Assembly (NCBI GenBank): GCA_013003425.1
Contig: JABDJB010000037.1
Location: 1-33,475 of the forward strand
DNA: 33,475 nucleotides
DNA from: Gammaproteobacteria bacterium
Lineage (GTDB): Bacteria > Pseudomonadota > Gammaproteobacteria > Steroidobacterales > JABDKV01
Direction: 5' to 3'
Below, piece after piece: positions 8,205 to 16,585 of the stretch (positions are counted from its first letter, which is position 1; each line of letters begins with the position of its first letter). Both the position numbers and the translations under genes were made by a program. Below the pieces are notes generated by a model. It made no database searches. It worked only from the letters and a program-made list of their open reading frames with translations, and was not told the origin of the DNA.

Positions 8205-8531
8205 ATGTCACGCTGGCTTGCACTGGTAGTTATAAGCGCACTGGTCATTAGTGGATTAAGCGGCTGTGTGCTGGTTGTAGCCGACGAAGGGGTTACCCAC
8301 GATTTCGTGGTTGAGCGCGGCAGTAACCTGGCCCGCAGCATCCAGCGCGATATCGATAATGATGCTGCGCTGGCAGTCAGCGATATCGAGATAAGCGAGG
8401 ACGATGGCATCGTGACTTTGCACGGCCGGGCAGAAAACCTCGGCGCGGTCCAGCATGCAATAGACGTGGCGGCACGTTACGAGGAAGTTTCTGCTGTTGT
8501 GTCGCGGCTGCGGGTCAAGGTCGAGCTGTAG
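8205..8531 (+). CDS. BON-domain lipoprotein
   Basis: A 108-residue protein with a signal peptide and lipobox LSGC ending at Cys21. One BON-like domain follows, with the alternating pattern AVSDIEISEDDGIVTLHGRA and then AVQHAIDVAARYEEVSAVVSRL. BON domains are thought to bind membranes or other envelope components. A GAGGAG ribosome site precedes the ATG, and the gene is 12 bases after the permease stop, so it probably ends the GntR-ABC operon. Its last 17 bases overlap the end of the convergent SDR gene. The role with the transporter is unknown. Confidence 0.8.
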   Translation: MSRWLALVVISALVISGLSGCVLVVADEGVTHDFVVERGSNLARSIQRDIDNDAALAVSDIEISEDDGIVTLHGRAENLGAVQHAIDVAARYEEVSAVVSRLRVKVEL

Positions 8532-9183
8532 CAGCAAGCCGCTCGATTTGTCTGCCCTGCACAATTTTGCGGCCGGTAATACCGGTGCGATCGAGTCCGA
8601 TCATGGCCGCGGCTACTGTGTCAGCATTCACGGCGCGGTAATTTGACAGCCTTCCGGCGAGCAGCGGGTTTATCAGCCGTGTCGCCCACTTGCCAAGCAA
8701 TTCCGCCGGCCGCAGTTCGGCGCGTTCACCGAGCAGCAGTGAAGGCCGGATAAATGCATATCCGGTAAATCCTGCGTTTTCAATGCTGATCTCCATTTCA
8801 CCTTTGATGCGCAGGTAGAAACTGGAAGAACTGGCATCGGCACCGACTGACGAGACTATGACAGCAGTGGTGCACCCGGCAGCGCGTGCGGCAGCGGCCA
8901 GTTTGACGACCAGATCGAGGTCGATTGCGCGGAATGCGTCCTGGCTGCCAGCCTTGCGAATGGTTGTACCGAGGCAGCAAAAAAACGTGTCAGCAGCCGG
9001 CACTTCAACCGTGCCGGAAAAATCCGTGACCAGGTGTGTTACGCACTGATGTTCGAACGCCGGCGCACGACGGCCAACGGTTGTTACCGTGTAGCCGCCC
9101 TGTGCCGCAAGCTGAGCGAGCAACCGGCCGCCGACCAGTCCGGTGGCGCCCGCCAGTAACGCGTGCCGGCTCACGCCGGACAT
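8515..9183 (-). CDS. NAD(P)-binding atypical short-chain dehydrogenase (HTATIP2/YbjT-like)
   Basis: A 222-residue Rossmann protein with the N-terminal dinucleotide motif [14 protein letters not shown]. The segment [24 protein letters not shown] is characteristic of the bacterial HTATIP2-like atypical SDRs. The usual YxxxK motif is replaced by a weaker [12 protein letters not shown] segment. The substrate is unknown. The start at 9183 overlaps the end of the GIY-YIG gene by 13 bases, so the two are co-transcribed. The 3' end overlaps the convergent BON gene. Confidence 0.82.
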   Translation of the reverse strand: MSGVSRHALLAGATGLVGGRLLAQLAAQGGYTVTTVGRRAPAFEHQCVTHLVTDFSGTVEVPAADTFFCCLGTTIRKAGSQDAFRAIDLDLVVKLAAAARAAGCTTAVIVSSVGADASSSSFYLRIKGEMEISIENAGFTGYAFIRPSLLLGERAELRPAELLGKWATRLINPLLAGRLSNYRAVNADTVAAAMIGLDRTGITGRKIVQGRQIERLAATARP

Positions 9184-9470
9184 CCTGCTTCAACGAGCGC
9201 CCGCTTCGCTGCACTGGTCATGCGTTTTATGGCTGCTTCGCGTTTTAGCGCTGCGCCACGACTGGCTGCCTGCTCGCTATAGACGAGGCCTACCGGAAGA
9301 CGGGTGCGTGTATAACGCGATCCGCTGCCATCGTTGTGGGCTGCAATGCGTCGCTCAAGGTCAGTAGTGATGCCGGTATACAGGCTGTCATCCGCGCATC
9401 GCACCATGTATACAACCCAGTTCTGCGTGCTGCTCACAACACAGTTGTAACACCACCCGACGGTGACCAC
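9171..9470 (-). CDS. GIY-YIG nuclease superfamily protein (YhbQ-like)
   Basis: Up to 99 residues. It contains the GIY-YIG core in the single-domain YhbQ form: [60 protein letters not shown]. The two tyrosines, the Arg of ERRI and the Glu of KREAAIK match the family's active-site residues. It is presumably a DNA- or RNA-directed nuclease of unclear role. The start is uncertain: GTG at 9470 gives the length quoted, but GTG at 9437 just before the conserved core is equally reasonable, and neither has a strong ribosome site. Confidence 0.85.
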   Translation of the reverse strand: MVTVGWCYNCVVSSTQNWVVYMVRCADDSLYTGITTDLERRIAAHNDGSGSRYTRTRLPVGLVYSEQAASRGAALKREAAIKRMTSAAKRALVEAGCPA

Positions 9471-9500
9471 CAGTCATGCTAGTGTGCGGCTGAGCAGACT

Positions 9501-10814
9501 ATGACCAGATTCCGCTACACCGCGATCATCGCTGTGGTTGTCGCCAACATGGTTGGTACCGGCGTGTTCACCAGCCTGGGCTTCCAGTTGCTTGAAATCA
9601 GCTCGGGATTCGTCCTGATGATGCTGTGGGCGGTTGGCGGCGTCATCGCGTTGTGCGGAGCCATGAGCTATGCAGAACTTGGCGCGGCATTGCCGCGGTC
9701 GGGCGGCGAGTACAATTTCCTGTCGCGCATCTATCATCCGGCCGCCGGTTTCGTGTCCGGGTGGGTTTCAGCGACTATCGGTTTTGCTGCGCCCACGGCG
9801 TTGGCAGCGATAACTTTCTCCGCTTATGCAACGTCGGTATTTCCGGCTGCACGACATGACTGGTTGCAGAAGGTGCTCGCCAGCCTACTGGTTGTTGTGC
9901 TTGCCCTGGGCCACGCAGGTACGCGTCGCAACAGCAGCAGTCTGCAGATGATCTTCACAATATTGAAGGTGATGGCGATCTGCGTGTTTTGCATCGCGGC
10001 GTTGCTGGTTGTCGAGTCACCCCAGCCGGTTGAATTCCTGCCGCAACCGGGCGACGCAAGCCTGCTTGGCAGCGCCAGCTTTGCAGTGGCCCTGATTTAC
10101 GTCAGTTATGCGTATACCGGCTGGAATGCAGCAACCTATCTGAGTGGGGAACTGGACAGACCGCAGCGCTACCTGCCGCTTATCCTGCTGTCCGGTACGC
10201 TGCTGGTTATGCTGCTCTACCTGGCGCTCAACTACGTATTCCTGCGTGTCGGGCCAATGGACCAGATGCGCGGTCAGGTGGAGATCGGCTTTATCGCAGC
10301 GGAAGCCGCCTTTGGGCCAACCGGCGGCAAGCTGGCTGGCGTAGTGCTTGCAGCGCTGCTCATATCAACTGTCAGCGCGATGACCTTAGCCGGGCCACGG
10401 GTGTTGCAGGTAATCGGCGAGGATTTTTCTGCGTTGCGTTTCCTGGCACGCACAAATTCCGATGGAGTGCCAACGCTTGCGATCATGCTGCAATCTTTGC
10501 TGGCGGTTGTATTCATTATTACCTCCGGGTTTGAATCGATACTGGTCTTTGCCGGCTTCACTCTTGCGCTGAACAGTTTTGTAACCGTATTCGGCGTCTT
10601 TGTGCTGCGCTGGCGCCAGCCCGGGCTGCGCCGCCCATACCGCGTCTTTGCCTACCCCCTGCCGCCTTTGGTCTATCTCATGCTTACCGGCTGGACGCTG
10701 GTTTTTGTCCTGATCGAAAAGCCTGTCGAAGGCCTGTTTGGCCTCGGGATCATTGCGGTGGGGCTGATTTTTCATTTTTTCACGCGCCGTGCTGCCGCCA
10801 CTGGGACGACGTGA
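9501..10814 (+). CDS. APC-family amino acid permease
   Basis: A 437-residue integral membrane protein with about 12 hydrophobic segments. The first helix carries ANMVGTGVFTSLGF, matching the APC substrate-binding Gly-rich break. The segment GGVIALCGAMSYAELGAALPRSGGEYNFL is the family hallmark. TM6 contains ALIYVSYAYTGWNAATYLSGE. A cytoplasmic loop with RPYRVFAYPLPP lies before the last helices. It probably imports or exchanges an amino acid or related amine across the inner membrane; specificity cannot be read. It is transcribed divergently from the GIY-YIG gene, 30 bases away. Confidence 0.92.
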   Translation: MTRFRYTAIIAVVVANMVGTGVFTSLGFQLLEISSGFVLMMLWAVGGVIALCGAMSYAELGAALPRSGGEYNFLSRIYHPAAGFVSGWVSATIGFAAPTALAAITFSAYATSVFPAARHDWLQKVLASLLVVVLALGHAGTRRNSSSLQMIFTILKVMAICVFCIAALLVVESPQPVEFLPQPGDASLLGSASFAVALIYVSYAYTGWNAATYLSGELDRPQRYLPLILLSGTLLVMLLYLALNYVFLRVGPMDQMRGQVEIGFIAAEAAFGPTGGKLAGVVLAALLISTVSAMTLAGPRVLQVIGEDFSALRFLARTNSDGVPTLAIMLQSLLAVVFIITSGFESILVFAGFTLALNSFVTVFGVFVLRWRQPGLRRPYRVFAYPLPPLVYLMLTGWTLVFVLIEKPVEGLFGLGIIAVGLIFHFFTRRAAATGTT

Positions 10815-10871
10815 CCAGCGTATACAAGTTGCCACTGGCGCCCGGCACCCACCTGCTGACACAATAGCGTT

Positions 10872-10991
10872 ATGCAACCAGCGTTCGCCGTGCTGATTCG
10901 ATTGATTGCCAGTAGCTGCAGTGCGGTCTGGTGCGAGCTGCCGCAGCGGTCGGGATTTGTCCGCAGCAACACCGGGAGGGCGGCCCGATGA
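10872..10991 (+). CDS. Possible small ORF (39 residues) coupled to the GNAT gene
   Basis: An ATG-initiated frame starting MQPAFAVLIRLIASSCSAV runs 39 codons and stops at a TGA that overlaps the GNAT start codon (ATGA at 10988-10991). It has a short hydrophobic N-terminal half with two cysteines, plus a third soon after, and a basic C-terminal half. No convincing ribosome binding site precedes it, and no family was recognised. It may be a leader or peptide gene, or chance. It is listed because it is perfectly coupled to the next gene and heads the exporter-containing run. Confidence 0.2.
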   Translation: MQPAFAVLIRLIASSCSAVWCELPQRSGFVRSNTGRAAR

Positions 10992-11461
10992 CGCCCGCGG
11001 TTACTCTGCGACTGGCCGTTCCGGCTGATGCAGAGATGATTGCGGCAATGTCGCGCAAACTGGTCGAGCACGGGCTGCGCTGGACCTGGCGCCCCGAGCG
11101 CGTGGCGCGCCACATCGAACGGCGCGATACTGCGGTCCTGGTTGCGCTGGATGGCCGCCGTCTTGCCGGCTTTTCCATCATGCATTTTGGTGACGATGCG
11201 GCCCATCTGAACCTGCTTGCCGTCGAACCCAGTTACCGCAATACTGGCGTCGGCAGTCGCATGCTCAAGTGGCTGGAAGAGACGGCACGTGTAGCCGGTG
11301 TTTTTTCCGTGTCACTGGAGGTGCGTGTCAGCAATCGCGCGGCATCCAGTTTTTATCGCACGCTTGGTTATCGCGAGACCGCTGTGCTGCATGGTTATTA
11401 CCAGGGTATTGAAGATGCCGTGCGAATGCATCGTGACCTGAGCGTTACCGTCAACTCTTGA
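10988..11461 (+). CDS. GNAT family N-acetyltransferase
   Basis: A 157-residue acetyl-CoA-dependent acyltransferase. Motif A is LNLLAVEPSYRNTGVGSRML, with the RNTGVG pyrophosphate-binding loop. Motif B is SLEVRVSNRAASSFYRTLGY, as in RimI-like enzymes. ATG at 10988 with GGGAGG upstream is preferred over an in-frame ATG at 10931, which would add a non-conserved tail. The stop codon overlaps the TTG of the next gene. RimI-like enzymes acetylate protein N-termini or small amines; the acceptor here is unknown. Confidence 0.88.
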   Translation: MTPAVTLRLAVPADAEMIAAMSRKLVEHGLRWTWRPERVARHIERRDTAVLVALDGRRLAGFSIMHFGDDAAHLNLLAVEPSYRNTGVGSRMLKWLEETARVAGVFSVSLEVRVSNRAASSFYRTLGYRETAVLHGYYQGIEDAVRMHRDLSVTVNS

Positions 11462-12870
11462 TTCGTCCTGCCTTTCTGCTGTTGTTATTTTTCGCTTTGC
11501 ACGCGGCGCTGGCCGGCGTGCACGATGATATTGGTTTTACGCGTCTGAAAAACGAGCTTGGAGACAAGCTGCCAACCGGCGCCGGTATTCTCATCGGCCA
11601 GGTCGAGTCACCACTTGGCGTTGACCATGACAACAAAGAGGCAACCCTGAAGGTAAATACCTGGGTGCCGAACCCGAAGGCATCAGGACTGCGTGATGTC
11701 GCTATCGTCAACTACCGGGAAGCAAGCGAAGGCGTGTATTCCGGTCACGCGACGGCGGTGGCCCGGCGCCTGGCGGGCAGCGGCCGCAACCAGGGTCTGG
11801 TCAGTGATCTTGCCGAACTCAGGGTGTATTCAACCGGTCATTACCTGGGTGGCGCATTGCTGCAGACAAGGCGTGCTGGTGCGCCCATGGCAATCCCGTT
11901 GCGTTTGATAAACCACAGCTGGGCCGGTAATGGCCGCAATTCGGAGATCCTGCGCCGCAGTGACTGGTTGACCGAAAAGGATGAGGTAATACAGGTTGTC
12001 GGCGTTAGCAATGCCAAAGACAAGGTTAATACCTCCTACATGGCCGCAGCAGTCAATGCGATAGTAGTCGGTCGCAGCGATGCAAATCACAGCGTTGGTA
12101 CACCGGCGATAGACGATATTTACCTCAGCGGACGTGCCCGGCCCCACCTCGTGGCGCCGTTGAAGACCGGCAGCGCAGCCGCACCTACCGTGTCATCTGC
12201 TGTCGTGCTGCTGCTTGAGGTCGCAGCGAATCCGGCGCTCTCCAGCCGTGCTCAGCCATTCATCAATCGTGGCGGCATACAAATTTACGACGCCGGCAGA
12301 TCGGAAGTGATGCGCGCGGTACTGATGGCCGGTGCTACCCGCAAGACGCGAAACAGCAGTCACGGGGATATTGCCGGATACCGTGACGTCGCAGAAAACC
12401 GGATGCCCAACGGGCTCGATCGTCGATATGGTGCCGGTCAGCTCGATATTTACAACGCCTGGAAAATCCTGACCGCCGGCGAGCAGGAAAACGTGTCACG
12501 TCCATGCGGGTTTGACTACGAACCGGCTCTTGCTGCGGGAGGTGTGCGCGACTACGAGTTGCCGATGTCCGGCGCCGGCGGCCAACTGGCTGCAACGGTG
12601 TCCTGGAATCTTCTGTTCCCGGCGGCGCGCGGGGACAACATCGACCTGAGTGCCCGGCTCAATCGCCTGGAGCTCAGCCTGATCGAGGTGAGCGGTGATG
12701 GCGAGCGGGTCGTCAGGGAATCGGCCAGTCCGGCAGATACTACGCAATCGCTGTACGAAACGCTGCAACCCGACACTGCTTACCTGCTGCGTGTTACCCG
12801 GGCAGACGCCGCAGCCGGTAGTCAGGATTTCGCGCTGGCATGGCATGTCATCAGTAATGAAGCGCCATAA
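11458..12870 (+). CDS. Secreted subtilase-like (S8-type) protein with Glu in place of catalytic Asp
   Basis: A 470-residue protein with a signal peptide cleaved after ALA19. Subtilase landmarks appear in order. GAGILIGQVESP sits where the catalytic Asp block is expected, with Glu50 instead of Asp. His97 is in SGHATAVARRL, the oxyanion-hole Asn152 is in LINHSWAG, and Ser239 is in TGSAAAPTVSSAVVLL. A C-terminal beta-rich region (about 345-470) resembles a P-domain or CUB-like accessory domain. The start is TTG at 11458 in TTGA, overlapping the GNAT stop. Ser, His and Asn are retained, so it could be a Glu-triad peptidase or an inactive binder. Its substrate is unknown. Alignment of Glu50 to the catalytic position is by eye. 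Confidence 0.75.
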   Translation: MIRPAFLLLLFFALHAALAGVHDDIGFTRLKNELGDKLPTGAGILIGQVESPLGVDHDNKEATLKVNTWVPNPKASGLRDVAIVNYREASEGVYSGHATAVARRLAGSGRNQGLVSDLAELRVYSTGHYLGGALLQTRRAGAPMAIPLRLINHSWAGNGRNSEILRRSDWLTEKDEVIQVVGVSNAKDKVNTSYMAAAVNAIVVGRSDANHSVGTPAIDDIYLSGRARPHLVAPLKTGSAAAPTVSSAVVLLLEVAANPALSSRAQPFINRGGIQIYDAGRSEVMRAVLMAGATRKTRNSSHGDIAGYRDVAENRMPNGLDRRYGAGQLDIYNAWKILTAGEQENVSRPCGFDYEPALAAGGVRDYELPMSGAGGQLAATVSWNLLFPAARGDNIDLSARLNRLELSLIEVSGDGERVVRESASPADTTQSLYETLQPDTAYLLRVTRADAAAGSQDFALAWHVISNEAP

Positions 12871-12966
12871 CGGGCTGAACAGGCAGGGACTGCACATGCT
12901 AATTGATTGTCCGGCAGGGTAGAATAGGCCGGGTAATCACATGGCGGTGACAACTAAGGAGTCCGG

Positions 12967-13872
12967 GTGCGTTTCACCTTTAGTCTGATACTCGTGATGC
13001 TGGCCAGCATTGCGACAGCCGAGGACCGGCTGGCAGAAGAGCTCGACTCATTCTGCAAGCGCGTCGATGCCAAGCTCAGCTCGGTCAATCGCGGTGAGTG
13101 CCTTCGTCTCGGTCTGGTCGACAGCGGCGCTGATTCCAACGAGGCAACACCCCTGTGGTACCGGGATTTTGAACCCGATGAGCCGGTCGCGCGCGTGTTG
13201 CTGATTGGTGGCATCCACGGCGACGAGTACAGCTCTGTCAGCATAGTGTTCAAATGGCTGGCGATGCTTGAGGAAAACCTCGGTGAAAGGTTTCACTGGC
13301 GTGTGGTACCGGTGCTCAATCCTGACGGACTCCTCCGACCGCCGCGCATGTCGTCCCGCATGAACGCCAACGGTGTCGACCTGAACCGCAATTTCCCTAC
13401 CCCAAACTGGGATGAAGAGGCGCATGAGTACTGGATAAAGCGGACCTGGAAAAACAAGCGTCGCTATCCCGGACCGGCGGCCCTCAGCGAACCTGAAACA
13501 AGCTGGCTGGTTGAGCAGATCGAGAGCTTCCAGCCTCATGCCGTCGTTGCCGTGCACGCGCCACATGGCGTTGTCGATTTTGATGGGCCGCGCGTGCCGC
13601 CGCGTCAGCTGGGTCCACTCGAACTGCGGTTGCTCGGTACGTATCCGGGTTCTATGGGACGGTACATTGGTGTACACCGCGGTATCCCGCTATTGACGCT
13701 GGAACTGGAGAGCGCCTTCGGCATGCCTGTGTATGAAGAGGTCCACGCGATCTGGTACGACATGCTCGGTTGGCTGCACGAGAAGATTGCAATTCCTCTC
13801 AAGCTGGCGAGGGAAAGCGAAGCTGCCAACGACCTGATACGGGTAGGCCCCAAGCCGGACAACGAGGGTTGA
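12967..13872 (+). CDS. Secreted M14-family zinc carboxypeptidase (MpaA-like)
   Basis: A 301-residue periplasmic or secreted metallopeptidase with a signal peptide ending near ATA18. The zinc ligands His84 and Glu87 are in GGIHGDE, and His197 is in VAVHAPHG. Substrate-binding residues lie in NANGVDLNRNFPTPNW (Asn140-Arg141). The likely general base is Glu246 in LTLELES. ANGVDLNRNFP is also found in MpaA murein-tripeptide amidases, so peptidoglycan peptides are a plausible substrate, though other peptides are possible. The start is GTG at 12967 after AAGGAG. It is 96 bases after the subtilase gene and is followed closely by the SGNH and ABC genes. Confidence 0.87.
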   Translation: MRFTFSLILVMLASIATAEDRLAEELDSFCKRVDAKLSSVNRGECLRLGLVDSGADSNEATPLWYRDFEPDEPVARVLLIGGIHGDEYSSVSIVFKWLAMLEENLGERFHWRVVPVLNPDGLLRPPRMSSRMNANGVDLNRNFPTPNWDEEAHEYWIKRTWKNKRRYPGPAALSEPETSWLVEQIESFQPHAVVAVHAPHGVVDFDGPRVPPRQLGPLELRLLGTYPGSMGRYIGVHRGIPLLTLELESAFGMPVYEEVHAIWYDMLGWLHEKIAIPLKLARESEAANDLIRVGPKPDNEG

Positions 13873-13886
13873 GTCAGGCGGCCCGC

Positions 13887-14627
13887 ATGAACACAACCGG
13901 CCGCTTTTTTGCCCATGGTTCAGTCTTGCTGGCCCCGCTGCTCTACGCACAGGGGCTGTACACTCGCTCGAAGATTTCCCGCCTGCCGGAGGCCGCGGGA
14001 CCGCGCAGCGGCCGGGTGGCGGGTGGCGCAAGTGTATTGCGGCTGCTATTGCTCGGCGAATCTACAGTGGCCGGTGTAGGTGCTGCCAGCCACGACGAGG
14101 GACTGGCCGGGCAGGCCGCGGGCGCAGTCAGCGCCATGACCGGCTCGACAGTCGACTGGCGTGTGCACGCGGCTAACGGTGTAACGGCAGCCGGATTGCG
14201 TGCCAGCCTCAATGAACTGCCCCCCGATACGCGGGCGGACCTTATTGTTGTGGGTCTCGGTGCCAATGACGTATTCCGCCTGCAGGGGCCGGTTGGCTGG
14301 GAGCGGGACCTTCAGGCACTGATTGACGACGTGCGCGAGCGCTGCGGTTTTGCCCCGGTAATTCTTTGCGCCATGCCGCCGATTGGTCATTTCCCTGGCC
14401 TGCCACAGCCGTTGCGCAGCGTGCTCGGTTTGCGTGCAAAGCTACTTGACCATGCCACCGAAAAACTGGCGGGCCGCAAGACAAGCGTCCACTATCTGCC
14501 ATTCGAACTGGAAATGGATCCGGCGCTGTTTTCTGCTGACGGCATACATCCGTCGACCCAATGCTACGCGCTGTGGGGTGATGCTATAGCCCGGCTGGCT
14601 ATCGAACACCTGCCGGCGCGTGGCTGA
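13887..14627 (+). CDS. SGNH/GDSL hydrolase with N-terminal membrane or signal segment
   Basis: A 246-residue hydrolase. The block I Ser59 is in LLLLGESTVAGVG, the block II Gly in HAANGVT, block III Asn127 in VGLGANDVF, and block V Asp218-x-x-His221 in SADGIHPS. The full catalytic set is therefore present. A hydrophobic stretch at about 9-22 may be a membrane anchor. It is an esterase, lipase or acyl-esterase; the substrate is unknown. ATG at 13887 is chosen. A TTG at 13869, overlapping the M14 stop in TTGA, is a possible alternative. It lies between the M14 peptidase and an ABC exporter on one likely transcript. Confidence 0.87.
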   Translation: MNTTGRFFAHGSVLLAPLLYAQGLYTRSKISRLPEAAGPRSGRVAGGASVLRLLLLGESTVAGVGAASHDEGLAGQAAGAVSAMTGSTVDWRVHAANGVTAAGLRASLNELPPDTRADLIVVGLGANDVFRLQGPVGWERDLQALIDDVRERCGFAPVILCAMPPIGHFPGLPQPLRSVLGLRAKLLDHATEKLAGRKTSVHYLPFELEMDPALFSADGIHPSTQCYALWGDAIARLAIEHLPARG

Positions 14628-14640
14628 ATAGAAGTTCTGC

Positions 14641-16482
14641 GTGGCCGACGCGGCCGAACAAACTCCCTCGATAGCATCGCCCTCGCGCTTTCTCGGTGTA
14701 TTCCGTTACAGTCGCCGTGCGCTGCAGCTGGTGTGGAGTACGAGTGCCCGCCTCGCCATCGTACTCGGGATCTTCACGCTTGTTGCCGGGGTGCTGCCGG
14801 CAGCGGTTGCCTGGGTTGGTCAACTGATTGTCGACAGCGTGGTCGCGGCCATCGAGCTGCACAGGAGCAGTACCGGCGACGGCACACAGCGCGTGCTGAA
14901 ATTTGTCGCGCTGGAAGCAGCAATTGTCATTGCCATCGCCGGCGCACAACGCGGAATCAATGCCTGCCAGTCGCTGCTGCGCGCACTGCTTGGCCAGCGT
15001 GTCAACGTGATGATCCTGGAGAAAGCGCTGACGTTGCGGCTGGCGCAGTTCGAGGATTCGGAGTTTTACGACAAGCTGACGCGGGCAAGACGGGAGGCGT
15101 CCAGCCGGCCTCTGTCACTGGTCAAACGCACGTTCGCGCTGGTGCAAAATGCCATCTCGCTGATCAGTTATGCAATTTTGCTGGTGCGGTTCTCACCGTG
15201 GGCTGTTGTAATCCTGGCGCTGGCCGGCTTGCCCGCGTTCGTCGCTGAAGCCAAGTTTTCCGGCGATGCATTCCGGCTGTTTCGCTGGCGATCGCCCGAA
15301 ACCCGCAAGCAGATGTACCTGGAAATGGTGCTGGCGCGCGAGGACAGTGCCAAGGAGGTCAAGCTGTTCAAGCTCGGGCCGCTGCTGCTGGATCGTTACC
15401 GCAAAATTTTCGACAAGCTGTTCGCTGAAGACCGCTTACTTACCCTGCGCCGCGACACATGGGGTTTTGTGCTCGGCCTGATCAGCACGGCGGCCTTTTA
15501 TGGCGCATACGCCTGGATCGCAGTGGAAACCGTGCGTGGCCAGATCACGCTGGGAGAAATGACCATGTACCTGCTGCTGTTCAAGCAGGGTCAGGCGGCA
15601 GTGGCGTCCGCGTTGCAGTCGATCAGCGGCATGTACGAGGACAATCTCTACTTGTCCACCCTGTACGAGTATCTGGAACAGGATGTGCCGGGTGCCGGCG
15701 GCGAAGCGGTGCGTGGGCCCAAACCGGGTGATGGCGTGCGTTTTAACGACGTGTCGTTTACCTATTCCGGTGCAGCGGAGCCGGCCCTGCGTGATATTTC
15801 TTTTCACCTGAAACCCGGCCAGAGCCTTGCGCTGGTGGGGGAAAACGGCGCCGGCAAGACAACCCTGGTCAAACTGCTCACCCGTCTGTACGAACCCGAC
15901 TCTGGCAGTATCACGCTGGACGGCAAGGACCTGAGCGAATGGGACATTGAAACGTTACGGGAGCGGGTTGGGGTAATTTTCCAGGACTTTGGCCGCTACC
16001 AGTTCCCGGTCGGCGAAAACATTGGCGCGGGCGACGTCGAACACTTCGATGATGAGGCGCGGTGGCGCGCGGCGGCGGAAAAAGGCCTGGCCGCGCCGTT
16101 TATCGATACCATGCCGGAAGGCTACGCGACCCAGCTCGGCCGCTGGTTCGCCAAAGGCCGCGAGTTATCCGGCGGACAGTGGCAGAAGATTGCCCTGTCA
16201 CGAGCCTTCATGCGCATCAATGCTGACATTCTCGTGCTGGACGAACCCACAGCGGCGATGGATGCTGCCGCCGAGGCCGAAGTATTCGATCACTTCCAGC
16301 GCCTGAAAGAAAAGCGCATCGCCATACTGATCTCGCATCGTTTTTCCACTGTGCGGATGGCAGACCAGATCATGGTCATCGAAGACGGCCGCATCGTCGA
16401 GAGCGGCAGCCACGATGAGCTCATGCAGACCGATGGTCGCTATGCCCGACTGTTCGAACTGCAGGCGCGCGGCTACCGATAG
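14641..16482 (+). CDS. ABC exporter, fused permease and ATPase (lantibiotic-exporter-like)
   Basis: A 613-residue half-transporter that should act as a homodimer in the inner membrane. The transmembrane domain (about 35-330) has around six hydrophobic segments and no N-terminal C39 peptidase domain. The ATPase domain has Walker A at 400-408 (GENGAGKTT), signature LSGGQ at 509-513 within ELSGGQWQKIALSRAF, Walker B at 530-536 (ILVLDEP), and an H-loop in ILISHRFS. The long FGRYQFPVGENIGAGD Q-loop region and LSGGQWQKIAL resemble NisT/SpaT-type peptide exporters. Related proteins also occur outside peptide clusters. The start is GTG at 14641, 13 bases after the SGNH stop. Substrate unknown. Confidence 0.9.
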   Translation: MADAAEQTPSIASPSRFLGVFRYSRRALQLVWSTSARLAIVLGIFTLVAGVLPAAVAWVGQLIVDSVVAAIELHRSSTGDGTQRVLKFVALEAAIVIAIAGAQRGINACQSLLRALLGQRVNVMILEKALTLRLAQFEDSEFYDKLTRARREASSRPLSLVKRTFALVQNAISLISYAILLVRFSPWAVVILALAGLPAFVAEAKFSGDAFRLFRWRSPETRKQMYLEMVLAREDSAKEVKLFKLGPLLLDRYRKIFDKLFAEDRLLTLRRDTWGFVLGLISTAAFYGAYAWIAVETVRGQITLGEMTMYLLLFKQGQAAVASALQSISGMYEDNLYLSTLYEYLEQDVPGAGGEAVRGPKPGDGVRFNDVSFTYSGAAEPALRDISFHLKPGQSLALVGENGAGKTTLVKLLTRLYEPDSGSITLDGKDLSEWDIETLRERVGVIFQDFGRYQFPVGENIGAGDVEHFDDEARWRAAAEKGLAAPFIDTMPEGYATQLGRWFAKGRELSGGQWQKIALSRAFMRINADILVLDEPTAAMDAAAEAEVFDHFQRLKEKRIAILISHRFSTVRMADQIMVIEDGRIVESGSHDELMQTDGRYARLFELQARGYR

Positions 16483-16529
16483 TCTGGCGGGCCGCGACTA
16501 CCTGCGATGGAGTTTGGCGGCGCGCTCTT

Positions 16530-16552
16530 GTGGGAGCGGCTTCAGCCGCGAC
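16530..16552. repeat. REP-like palindromic element (single copy)
   Basis: GTGGGAGCGGCTTCAGCCGC followed by GAC begins with a conserved GTGGGA head and contains the hairpin GCGGCT (16536-16541) / AGCCGC (16544-16549). This form closely resembles the intergenic REP sequences of Pseudomonas and Xanthomonadaceae. It lies in the gap between the convergent ABC exporter and DUF4956 genes. The RAYT transposase that would mobilise it is not in the window. Confidence 0.65.
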
Positions 16553-16585
16553 AATGGTTAGCGGGCCGGGCCGGGTCGGCGATTG

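Noticed and set aside
13770-13886. N-terminal extension of the SGNH hydrolase into the M14 gene
   Set aside because: It is out-of-frame translation of the M14 C-terminus, and the hydrophobic N-terminus begins only after 13887.
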